A stretch of DNA of 9,730 bases from Nitrospirota bacterium (GTDB taxonomy: Bacteria > Nitrospirota > Nitrospiria > Nitrospirales > Nitrospiraceae): the NCBI GenBank assembly GCA_016235225.1, contig JACRLS010000091.1, positions 1-9,730 on the forward strand, given 5' to 3'. Under the pieces are notes generated by a model. That model had not been told where the DNA came from. It did no database searches and saw nothing but the letters and a program-made list of their open reading frames with translations. This document shows, piece by piece, positions 1 through 6,162 of this stretch (position 1 is its first letter; each line of letters begins with the position of its first letter). The translations under genes were made by a program, and so were the position numbers.

Positions 1-588
1 ACCCTCGATTGTCCGCCCTACGAAACACTGTTCGGGAACGACCATGTGTTCGGCCAGTCCCAGGTCATGGGGGACATTGCGGGATTCTACAAGGCCTTCG
101 GCGTTGAGTTGTCCCGTGACGTGCATGAACGGCTGGATCATTTGAGCGTCGAGCTCGAGTTCATGCATTTCCTGGCTTACAAAGAATCCTATGCCCGTTG
201 TCATGACGGGAGCGACAAGGTCCAGATCGTCGTCGATGCCCAGAAGAAATTCGTCAAAGACCACATTGGTCGATGGGTGCCGTTGTTTGCGAAGATGTTG
301 GTGCGGAAGGCCGATTCCGGGCTCTTCAAACTCGTGGCGGATTTCCTGAATGACTGGATGGAATTTGAAGCCGCCTACCTCGCCGTCAATCCTCAGCCCT
401 ATTCCGAAGCCGATTATCGGCCGGCCATGTTCAACTCCCCCGAAGGTCAGACCTACGAGTGCGGCGCCCAGGATCAGGGCAACGAGCTCAGCATCCTGCT
501 GAACGAGGTGGGGGCGCAATCGTTTTTGGATAAGGACAAGGATAAGGACAAGGAAGGAGAGTCTCGAGGGCCGTTCGGAACGGCGTAA
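1..588 (+). CDS. TorD/DmsD-family molybdoenzyme chaperone, 5' end outside window
   Basis: The frame is open to the left edge, so the gene is 5'-truncated; 195 codons are visible. A GTG at 46 could be mistaken for the start, but the codons before it encode DCPPYETLFGNDH, which fits the family's conserved YETLFG region, so translation begins upstream. Other hallmarks are GDIAGFYKAFGV, the helix DHLSVELEFMHFLA (fragment residues about 46-59) and QKKFVKDHIGRWVPLF (about 81-96). TorD-family proteins are cytoplasmic. They bind the apo catalytic subunit and its twin-arginine signal, helping Mo-bis-MGD insertion before export. The likely client is the NxrA-type subunit, expected just upstream (inference). 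The C-terminus is a low-complexity charged tail with alternating Asp-Lys. The gene lies 107 bp before nxrC copy 1 and was probably co-transcribed with it. The family call is firm; the client is inferred. Confidence 0.88.
   Translation, partial: TLDCPPYETLFGNDHVFGQSQVMGDIAGFYKAFGVELSRDVHERLDHLSVELEFMHFLAYKESYARCHDGSDKVQIVVDAQKKFVKDHIGRWVPLFAKMLVRKADSGLFKLVADFLNDWMEFEAAYLAVNPQPYSEADYRPAMFNSPEGQTYECGAQDQGNELSILLNEVGAQSFLDKDKDKDKEGESRGPFGTA
529..552 (+). repeat. Two copies of a 12-bp repeat encoding (DK)4
   Basis: The unit GATAAGGACAAG occurs twice in direct tandem and in frame, near the 3' end of the torD-like gene. It encodes four Asp-Lys pairs in a tail that is likely disordered, followed by EGESRGPFGTA. 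Such a repeat can expand or contract by slippage without breaking the frame. Confidence 0.8.
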
Positions 589-679
589 GCCCCTCCCGTG
601 CAGTGCCGACGGGATTCGGCCCTGGTCAGCTTCAGGCAATTCTGGAGCGTTGTTCAGCAGTTCATCATTCATTAATCAG

Positions 680-685
680 AGGAGG
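680..685 (+). promoter_or_regulatory. Shine-Dalgarno AGGAGG that sets the nxrC copy 1 start
   Basis: A perfect AGGAGG lies 10 nt before ATG 696. The same frame is open from a GTG at 603, but that upstream start would put 31 residues of non-signal sequence before the signal peptide and has no comparable ribosome site. ATG 696 is therefore preferred. Confidence 0.8.
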
Positions 686-695
686 GCATAATCGT

Positions 696-1649
696 ATGAG
701 AGTGATGCAGACACGTAACAAGAAGGTCGTGTTTGGCATTCTGCTCTCTGCTCTAATCGTCGGTGTGATGCTGACGATCGGGCAGGTCCCCCTTGCGGTC
801 AGCCAGCCGGTCACGATTCCGGTCAAGGCGATCAAAGGGGCGATTCCAATGGATGGGGCCAATCCCGTCTGGGAGGGCGTGCCTGGTGTGGTCGTCCCGT
901 TGAGTGGTCAGACGATCACGACCCCGATGCATCCTAATATTTCCGTGAAGTCCGTCTTCGTGAAGGCGGTCACGAACGGAAAGGAGATCGGTTTCCGGTT
1001 GGACTGGGCGGATCAAACGATCAACAATACGACGATCGGCCCGCAGGACTTTCGTGACCAGGCTGCTCTCCAGTTCCCGGTGAACACCTCCGGTGCGCCT
1101 CCGTTCCAGTGTATGGGGCAGTCGGGTGGCACCGTGAATATCTGGCGCTGGAACGCCGAGTGGCAGAAGGCTCTCGGCAAGGACAGCGCGGGAATCTGGG
1201 ATGTGGATGATCAATATCCCGGCATCTTCTGGGACTATTACTTTGAAGAGCCGGCTGGTGGTGTGACCTATCCCGATCGTATCGGCCGGAGCCTTGGGCC
1301 GTTCAATCCGGGTATCTGGTCCGGCAATATCATGTCGGATCCGACTCTGCGCATCAGCTCCGTTGAGGATCTGAATGCCAACGGGTTCAGCACCTTGACG
1401 ACCCAGTCACATCAGGATGTGATCGGCAATGGCGTGTGGGAGCCTGCCGGTTCGGTGAAGGGTGGCTGCTGCACGGGACCAACCTGGCGTATCGTGGTGA
1501 AGCGGGCCCTGCAGACGGGTGATGCCAACGATGTGCAGTTCCAGGCAGGTGGATCGATCCCGGTTGCCTTCGCCGTGTGGGACGGCAACAACGTCGAGCG
1601 GAACGGCATGAAGGGTATCTCCACCTGGTTCACCTTGAAGCTGCCGTGA
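696..1649 (+). CDS. nxrC: NxrC-type heme-binding gamma subunit (ethylbenzene dehydrogenase-related), copy 1
   Basis: This 317-aa protein resembles the gamma subunit of type II DMSO-reductase-family enzymes, which binds one heme b through a Met and a Lys and passes electrons from the Fe-S subunit. The N-terminus is a Sec-like signal or anchor: basic MRVMQTRNKK, then a hydrophobic stretch at about residues 11-30, with possible cleavage after AVS (about residue 36). The mature part has VPLSGQTITTP, FRDQAALQFP, FQCMGQ with candidate ligand Met140, NIWRWNAEWQ, SSVEDL and GFSTLT. Near the C-terminus is ERNGMKGISTWF with candidate ligand Lys306. No CXXCH is present, so heme c is not indicated. Compared with copy 2 it has about 40 extra residues in the middle, rich in Tyr, Trp and Gly, and a CC pair at about 258-259. 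A strong SD precedes it and a strong terminator follows, so it ends its transcription unit. The symbol rests on cluster context. Confidence 0.82.
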   Translation: MRVMQTRNKKVVFGILLSALIVGVMLTIGQVPLAVSQPVTIPVKAIKGAIPMDGANPVWEGVPGVVVPLSGQTITTPMHPNISVKSVFVKAVTNGKEIGFRLDWADQTINNTTIGPQDFRDQAALQFPVNTSGAPPFQCMGQSGGTVNIWRWNAEWQKALGKDSAGIWDVDDQYPGIFWDYYFEEPAGGVTYPDRIGRSLGPFNPGIWSGNIMSDPTLRISSVEDLNANGFSTLTTQSHQDVIGNGVWEPAGSVKGGCCTGPTWRIVVKRALQTGDANDVQFQAGGSIPVAFAVWDGNNVERNGMKGISTWFTLKLP

Positions 1650-1715
1650 GCAAGTTGGGACCGTCTTCGTACTCCGGGTTTCTAGCCTGGGCGTAGCGGT
1701 CACAATCGAGGACGT

Positions 1716-1768
1716 GACTCTGGGCCAGTTGTAGCCGTCAAGGCTATGGCTGGCCCAGAGTCGTTTTT
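1716..1768 (+). terminator. Strong intrinsic terminator after nxrC copy 1
   Basis: A 13-bp perfect inverted repeat, GACTCTGGGCCAG at 1716-1728 and CTGGCCCAGAGTC at 1750-1762, is followed by GTTTTT at 1763-1768. The apex holds a nested 5-bp stem, TAGCC/GGCTA (1732-1736 and 1742-1746), with loop GTCAA. A GC-rich stem with a T run is the standard form of a rho-independent terminator. It lies 66 bp after the nxrC stop and separates the upstream unit from the radical SAM unit. Confidence 0.9.
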
Positions 1769-1861
1769 GAAGCCAGCTCCACTTATGCCGCATGAGAGGA
1801 GATATCCCAAGGCTCCTACTCACGCACCCCGGAGCACCTTCCGCAACCATCTCCCAAGTGG

Positions 1862-1891
1862 TTGAAATTCCTTCTCCGGAGGGTGTATAAC
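1862..1891 (+). promoter_or_regulatory. Putative sigma70-type promoter for the radical SAM unit
   Basis: TTGAAA at 1862-1867 (5 of 6 to TTGACA) and TATAAC at 1886-1891 (5 of 6 to TATAAT) are 18 bp apart. Transcription would start near 1898, about 60 nt before the GTG start at 1961. The position, just downstream of a terminator and upstream of a gene, supports the call. The spacer holds the 8-bp palindrome CTCCGGAG (1874-1881), which could be a repressor site. The rest of the 1650-1960 gap shows no credible gene. Confidence 0.5.
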
Positions 1892-1919
1892 CTAAGACCC
1901 TCTGGCGAGTGAACGCGTG

Positions 1920-1941
1920 GAGGGGGATAGCGGTCCCCCTC
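1920..1941 (+). promoter_or_regulatory. Leader hairpin just upstream of the radical SAM ribosome site
   Basis: GAGGGGGA (1920-1927) and TCCCCCTC (1934-1941) form a perfect 8-bp stem with loop TAGCGG. No T run follows, so it is not a terminator. The probable SD GGAG is at 1949-1952, seven bases downstream. The structure could stabilise the mRNA or affect initiation; no known riboswitch class is recognised. Confidence 0.45.
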
Positions 1942-1960
1942 TGTATGTGGAGCGGCTCTC

Positions 1961-3733
1961 GTGAATATTCTCTTACTCTTTCCCCCGAGTTGGCATCCCT
2001 CCCAGCCCTATCTCAGCCTTCCCTCGTTGACCGGGTTTCTCCAACATAATGGTGTTCAGAATGTCACCCAACGAGATCTGAACATTGAAGTCCTGGACGC
2101 CCTCCTGACCAAGAGCTACGGGGCTGAGATCATCACGCGTCTCCACGACAAGATACGGGAGCTGGAGCAGGGAAGCAGGCCGGAGGCCGGACCCGGGAGC
2201 GATGACCATTACGCCCGGGCAGTCGAAGGGTTGGACCGGGCGGGCTATCTCATCGATCGCATCGAACCGGCTAAAGAGTCGCTCAGAAACGAAGATTTTT
2301 ATGATCTCGAGCGCTACCGGGAGAGCTTGTTCTTGATCGACAAGTGGTTGGAGGTCATTTCGACACTTTACTTCCCGACCCGCGTGACGGTCGTGGACAA
2401 TCAGCTCCCGTCCTATTCGATCTATTCGTCCAAGCAACTGCTCAAGGCCATTCGAGATGAGCAGCAGAATCCCTATATCGAACTGTTTCGAGACCGGTTT
2501 CTCCCGTCCATCTTTCAGGATGCCCCGGATTTCGTAGGAGTCTCCATCACCGCCACGTCGCAGATCATCCCCGGACTGACGCTCTGTCGCCTGATCAAGG
2601 AGACGCGACCGGACATCCATCTGACCATCGGCGGCAGTATCTTCACGCGGCTCGTCGACAACCTCCGACGATGCCCGGGGCTCTTTGATCTCACGGATGA
2701 CTTCATCGTGTTCGAGGGAGAAACGGCGCTCCTGGAGCTTGTGCGTCAGTTGGAGGGGAAGCGGGACTACAGCAAGGTGCCGAATCTCATTTATAGACAA
2801 GACGGCAAGATCATCGTCAACCAGCCCTTCTATTCGGAGAATATCGCCCAACTCCCCCCGCCGAATTATGACGGGTTTCCGTTTCGCTTGTACCTCGCGC
2901 CGGAAACCGTCCTTCCCGTGCAGTTTTCGCGGGGGTGCTACTACAAGGACTGTGCGTTTTGCGCGCTGACCCTGGATCACCAGAACTTCCGTCAGAAGGA
3001 TCCCGGGAGAACCGTGGACGAACTGGCCGCCTTGTCGGCCAAGTACGAGACACCGTTCTTTTTCTTCACGGACGAGTGCCTGGCGCTGTCGCCGACGAAG
3101 CGGCTCTGTCATCAACTCATCGAGCGGAACCTGAATCTTCAGTGGACGGCCGAGATGCGGTTCGAGAAAAATCTCTCGAAGGAACTGTTGACCTCCATGC
3201 GGGATGCGGGCTGTCTCAAGATCGTGTTCGGGCTGGAAACCTTCAACCAGCGGATGATGGACTTCATGAAGAAGGGGATTCAGCAGGAGCACGTCCGCCG
3301 CATCTCTGACGATTGTGTGGAGTTGGGGATCGCGGTCCATTGCTACGTCATCGTCGGTTTCCCGACGGAGACCGAGCAGGAAGCGATGGAGACCTTGAAC
3401 TTCGTGGTGCAGAACACCCGGCTCAATTCTTCATACGGCTTCTCCTGTCAGCCCTGCCTATTCGACCTGGAGAAGGAAGCTCCGATCATGAGCGACCCCG
3501 GCGGATACGGAATCCGGCGCATCATGCGGCCGGCTTCCGAAGATCTGAGCCTGGGGTTCTTCTACGAGGTCCAGCAGGGGATGACGCCCGAGCAGGCCGA
3601 GCGACTCTACCAGTACGTGTACGAAAAAATCAGTGAAGTCGTATGCGAGCTGCCGTTCAACTATTCGATGGCGGATGGGCTGCTCTATATCGCCCGGGCC
3701 AAGGCCCGGGCCCCGCAGCCGGCCAGTTCCTGA
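1961..3733 (+). CDS. B12-binding-type radical SAM protein
   Basis: This 590-aa protein begins at GTG 1961, eight bases after GGAG (1949-1952). The N-terminus MNILLLFPPSW and the region FVGVSITATS...LTIGGS (about residues 191-226) match the Rossmann-like cobalamin-binding domain of B12-dependent radical SAM enzymes. No base-off DXHXXG motif is seen, so cobalamin would bind without that His. The Fe-S site is CYYKDCAFC (Cys326, Cys331, Cys334), a CX4CX2C spacing instead of the usual CX3CX2C. Later core motifs are FFFFTDECL (367-373), FGLETF (423-428) and VIVGFPTET (463-471). The family performs varied radical reactions such as methylations, ring formations and cofactor maturation. The substrate cannot be told from sequence. 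The membrane protein gene starts 30 bp downstream. The fold call is firm; the role in the cluster is unknown. Confidence 0.85.
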   Translation: MNILLLFPPSWHPSQPYLSLPSLTGFLQHNGVQNVTQRDLNIEVLDALLTKSYGAEIITRLHDKIRELEQGSRPEAGPGSDDHYARAVEGLDRAGYLIDRIEPAKESLRNEDFYDLERYRESLFLIDKWLEVISTLYFPTRVTVVDNQLPSYSIYSSKQLLKAIRDEQQNPYIELFRDRFLPSIFQDAPDFVGVSITATSQIIPGLTLCRLIKETRPDIHLTIGGSIFTRLVDNLRRCPGLFDLTDDFIVFEGETALLELVRQLEGKRDYSKVPNLIYRQDGKIIVNQPFYSENIAQLPPPNYDGFPFRLYLAPETVLPVQFSRGCYYKDCAFCALTLDHQNFRQKDPGRTVDELAALSAKYETPFFFFTDECLALSPTKRLCHQLIERNLNLQWTAEMRFEKNLSKELLTSMRDAGCLKIVFGLETFNQRMMDFMKKGIQQEHVRRISDDCVELGIAVHCYVIVGFPTETEQEAMETLNFVVQNTRLNSSYGFSCQPCLFDLEKEAPIMSDPGGYGIRRIMRPASEDLSLGFFYEVQQGMTPEQAERLYQYVYEKISEVVCELPFNYSMADGLLYIARAKARAPQPASS

Positions 3734-3763
3734 AACAACGGCACGCGCGCCAGCAAGCTCATC

Positions 3764-4879
3764 ATGACTGGAACTGAGGTAACAGACAAAGCAGGAGGCC
3801 GGCTGGCCGATCACGGGCTGCTCTTCGAATACACCGTGAAGCTGTTAGTGGTCGCCGGATTCTTGGAGCTGGTTCTCTACCGGCTGGTCTCTCGGCTGGG
3901 GATGCACGTTAGCAAGCTGGCTCAAGAGCATGATTGGATCCGCCTTGTGTTCAAAGCGCTGTCGTCCGTCGGATTTACGCTCCTCAACGTGGTCTCCTTG
4001 CTCGTGTTTCTGGGCCTCTTCGTCCACCTGTTTGTGCGATTCAATGAAGCGAGAAGTGGAAGACTCGATCGGCTCGCGGCGGCCGGTGTGGCCTTCCTCA
4101 TGATCCTGACGGTCGTCTTTCTCCTGTTCCCGCCCGGCATGGTCAGCTCGATCGTGTTCAACCTGGTGTTCTTTGTGGTACTGGTTACGCTGGGGGGGAT
4201 ATTCATGGCCAGTCAGCGGAGCTGGGTCCGCCGCGGAATGCTGGCCGCCTATCTGCTGGGCATCTCCGGGTGGCTCTATTATCAGACCGTCTCCACCCTC
4301 TATGGAGTACTGGGTTGGGTCGGCACGCCGCTGCTCGTTCACGAGATCAATCGGGCCGGCGAAGCCATGATGGTGCTTGCGAGTCTCTTCGTGTTCGCCG
4401 CCTACAGTGGGACTTCTTTCTGGTCCAAGAATCGGACGCAGCGACGTCGGGCGGTGCTCTTCACCGCCATCGGAACCCTGGCATTGATCGGCCTGCTCTT
4501 TACGGACTATTGGCTGACCCTGTATGACCCGAAGGTCGCCGAGGGTGTGCGAAAAGCCACCCAGGGCATCGGCTGGATTTTCCAGATGGGTATGGGCTAT
4601 ACGTTCTACCTGCCCTTCGCGCTCTACATAGCTGGCCTCCTGGCCTGGTCCTACACCGTTCTGAAGCAGATCGGAGAGGGGCGGGTCGCCGGATACGGGC
4701 TTGCTTTGATGTTCATCGCGGGCTATGCGCTACAGTTGTCGCACCTGACGCTCATGGTCGTGTTGGGCCTCACGCTCATCACGATGGACGCTCGGCGGCG
4801 CGTGGCGACGCAGACCGCGCCTCTGGTCGGCGGCGCCTTGGCAAACGGCCCACCCTCATTGGCCAGTGAACGAACCTGA
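3764..4879 (+). CDS. Polytopic membrane protein of unknown function
   Basis: This 371-aa protein has about nine or ten hydrophobic segments, at roughly 24-44, 67-92, 105-123, 126-149, 157-179, 199-219, 229-254, 270-299 and one or two in 306-341. It is therefore an integral inner-membrane protein. The last 30 residues are hydrophilic and probably cytoplasmic. I recognise no family motif, CXXCH or transporter signature. The His and Trp residues near membrane segments are too few to argue for a heme protein. ATG 3764 lies 30 bp after the radical SAM stop and no clear Shine-Dalgarno precedes it, so translation may depend on coupling. The TPR gene follows after 24 bp. Co-transcription with both is likely, but no function should be inferred beyond membrane location. 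Confidence 0.75.
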   Translation: MTGTEVTDKAGGRLADHGLLFEYTVKLLVVAGFLELVLYRLVSRLGMHVSKLAQEHDWIRLVFKALSSVGFTLLNVVSLLVFLGLFVHLFVRFNEARSGRLDRLAAAGVAFLMILTVVFLLFPPGMVSSIVFNLVFFVVLVTLGGIFMASQRSWVRRGMLAAYLLGISGWLYYQTVSTLYGVLGWVGTPLLVHEINRAGEAMMVLASLFVFAAYSGTSFWSKNRTQRRRAVLFTAIGTLALIGLLFTDYWLTLYDPKVAEGVRKATQGIGWIFQMGMGYTFYLPFALYIAGLLAWSYTVLKQIGEGRVAGYGLALMFIAGYALQLSHLTLMVVLGLTLITMDARRRVATQTAPLVGGALANGPPSLASERT

Positions 4880-4903
4880 CCGTTCTTGTTGTAAAGGGCA
4901 CCC

Positions 4904-5719
4904 ATGGATTACACACAGACTCCTACGCCAGCAGCAGAGACGAGCGGGACTGCGCCGGATGCCGGCGATCAGCCGCTTCCGCCCGATGAAGAAATCGCCG
5001 AGCTGGAGAAACACCTCGGCGCCGAGCCGGACGACTTCCAGGCCCGATGTCGGTTGGGCGAACTGTATTTCAGCAAAGGACGGCTGGACGATGCGCTCAC
5101 GGAGGTACAGAAGTCGATTGAAATGGCGGAAGCCTTGCGGACCGAAATGGACCGGTCGCTCGCGATGTATTGCTCGAATCTCGGGACCATCTATGCGACG
5201 AAGGGCATGCCGGACGACGCGGAAGCGCAGTTTAAGAAGGCGTTGCAACTGAATGCCTACGACGTGCTGGCCTTGTTCAATCTCGGGCGTGTCTGCTCGG
5301 ACAAGCGCCAGTACATGGACGCCAAGGGCTATTTCGAGCGGCTGGTCGAGGTCACGCCGGAGGATCCCATCGCCTGGTACAATCTGGGCGGCATCTACGC
5401 GGAGCTCGACAATCCCCAGGTGTCTGACTACAACACCATCGATATGGCCATTCAGTGTTATCTCCGCACCCTGGAGCTCGATCCCAAGCACCTGGAGTGC
5501 AGTTTCAAGCTGATGGAGATTGCGCTCGCGCATAAGAAGACCGACTTGGCGCTCAAGGTGATGGAAGACGCGGTGGAGCACAGTCCGGACGAGCCACTGG
5601 CCTATTACAACCTCATCAGTGCCTATGACAAGTGCAAGATGTTCGAGCAGGCGGAGCAGACGCGTCAGAAGCTCAAAGATCGCTTCGCCAAGCGACCACG
5701 TGAAGGAGACAAAGCGTAG
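4904..5719 (+). CDS. TPR-repeat protein
   Basis: This 271-aa protein consists largely of tetratricopeptide repeats. The first ~28 residues are a polar, Pro/Thr-rich leader without a signal peptide or membrane segment. About six TPR units follow: near 44-77, 86-119 (SNLGTIYATKGMPDDAEAQF), 120-153 (LFNLGRVCSDK), 154-193 (AWYNLGGIY, with a short insertion), 195-228 and 230-262 (AYYNLISAYDK). TPR arrays bind peptides or partner proteins, so it is probably a cytoplasmic scaffold or assembly factor (inference). ATG 4904 is preceded by AAAGGG at 4893-4898. tatA follows after 50 bp. The specific partner is unknown. Confidence 0.85.
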   Translation: MDYTQTPTPAAETSGTAPDAGDQPLPPDEEIAELEKHLGAEPDDFQARCRLGELYFSKGRLDDALTEVQKSIEMAEALRTEMDRSLAMYCSNLGTIYATKGMPDDAEAQFKKALQLNAYDVLALFNLGRVCSDKRQYMDAKGYFERLVEVTPEDPIAWYNLGGIYAELDNPQVSDYNTIDMAIQCYLRTLELDPKHLECSFKLMEIALAHKKTDLALKVMEDAVEHSPDEPLAYYNLISAYDKCKMFEQAEQTRQKLKDRFAKRPREGDKA

Positions 5720-5769
5720 GCCTAGCGACAGCCTCGTGCCTCCATTTTCAACAAGGGGAAGGTGTCATC

Positions 5770-6081
5770 ATGTTTGGAAGTATCGGATTCACGGAACTCA
5801 TTCTGATTCTCGTCATCGTGCTGATCATCTTCGGGGCTGGCAAACTTCCTCAACTCGGAGAAGGACTCGGCAAGGCCATCAAGGGCTTCAAGAAGTCGGT
5901 GCACGAAGCCGACGCCATTGAGGCCGAGGCGCAAGCTCAGGCTCAAGCACAGGCGGCGGCCACGGCGTTTACACAGGCCATGCAGCAGATTCCGGCCCCG
6001 ACCGCCATGCCTGCCGAGACGGCTGCCCAGCCGGACTCGGCGCCGGCGGCTGCGCCGATGCAGGCTCCCTCAAAAGCGTAA
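5770..6081 (+). CDS. tatA: Sec-independent translocase TatA/E-type component
   Basis: This 103-aa protein has the full TatA plan: a short N-terminal membrane helix (about residues 7-21), the FG hinge (21-22), then the amphipathic helix with GAGKLPQLGEGLGKAIKGFKK. TatA oligomers form the passage for folded proteins carrying twin-arginine signals. The tail (about 50-103) is low complexity: an Ala-Gln run (EAEAQAQAQAQAAA) then a Pro/Ala-rich stretch. Such tails vary widely in the family. A purine-rich SD (AAGGGGAAGG, 5753-5762) precedes ATG 5770. No tatB or tatC is nearby. Placement here suggests dedicated supply for export of the large cofactor-loaded NXR catalytic subunit (inference). TatA and TatE cannot be told apart from sequence alone. 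Confidence 0.92.
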   Translation: MFGSIGFTELILILVIVLIIFGAGKLPQLGEGLGKAIKGFKKSVHEADAIEAEAQAQAQAQAAATAFTQAMQQIPAPTAMPAETAAQPDSAPAAAPMQAPSKA

Positions 6082-6162
6082 GCGGGTTCAGTCCCGATCG
6101 TGGTCTTCGGCAGACTCGGGGAAGGGATCGCGCCTTTCCGCGAGATGGGGGGAGCGGCCCGC

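Noticed and set aside
605..620. GCCGA/TCGGC inverted repeat between torD and nxrC copy 1
   Set aside because: The stem is only 5 bp with no T run, which is expected by chance in GC-rich DNA.
1973..3340. 455-codon antisense frame opposite the radical SAM gene
   Set aside because: It is a shadow produced by GC-rich codon bias; it shows no recognisable domain and the + strand protein has clear conserved motifs.
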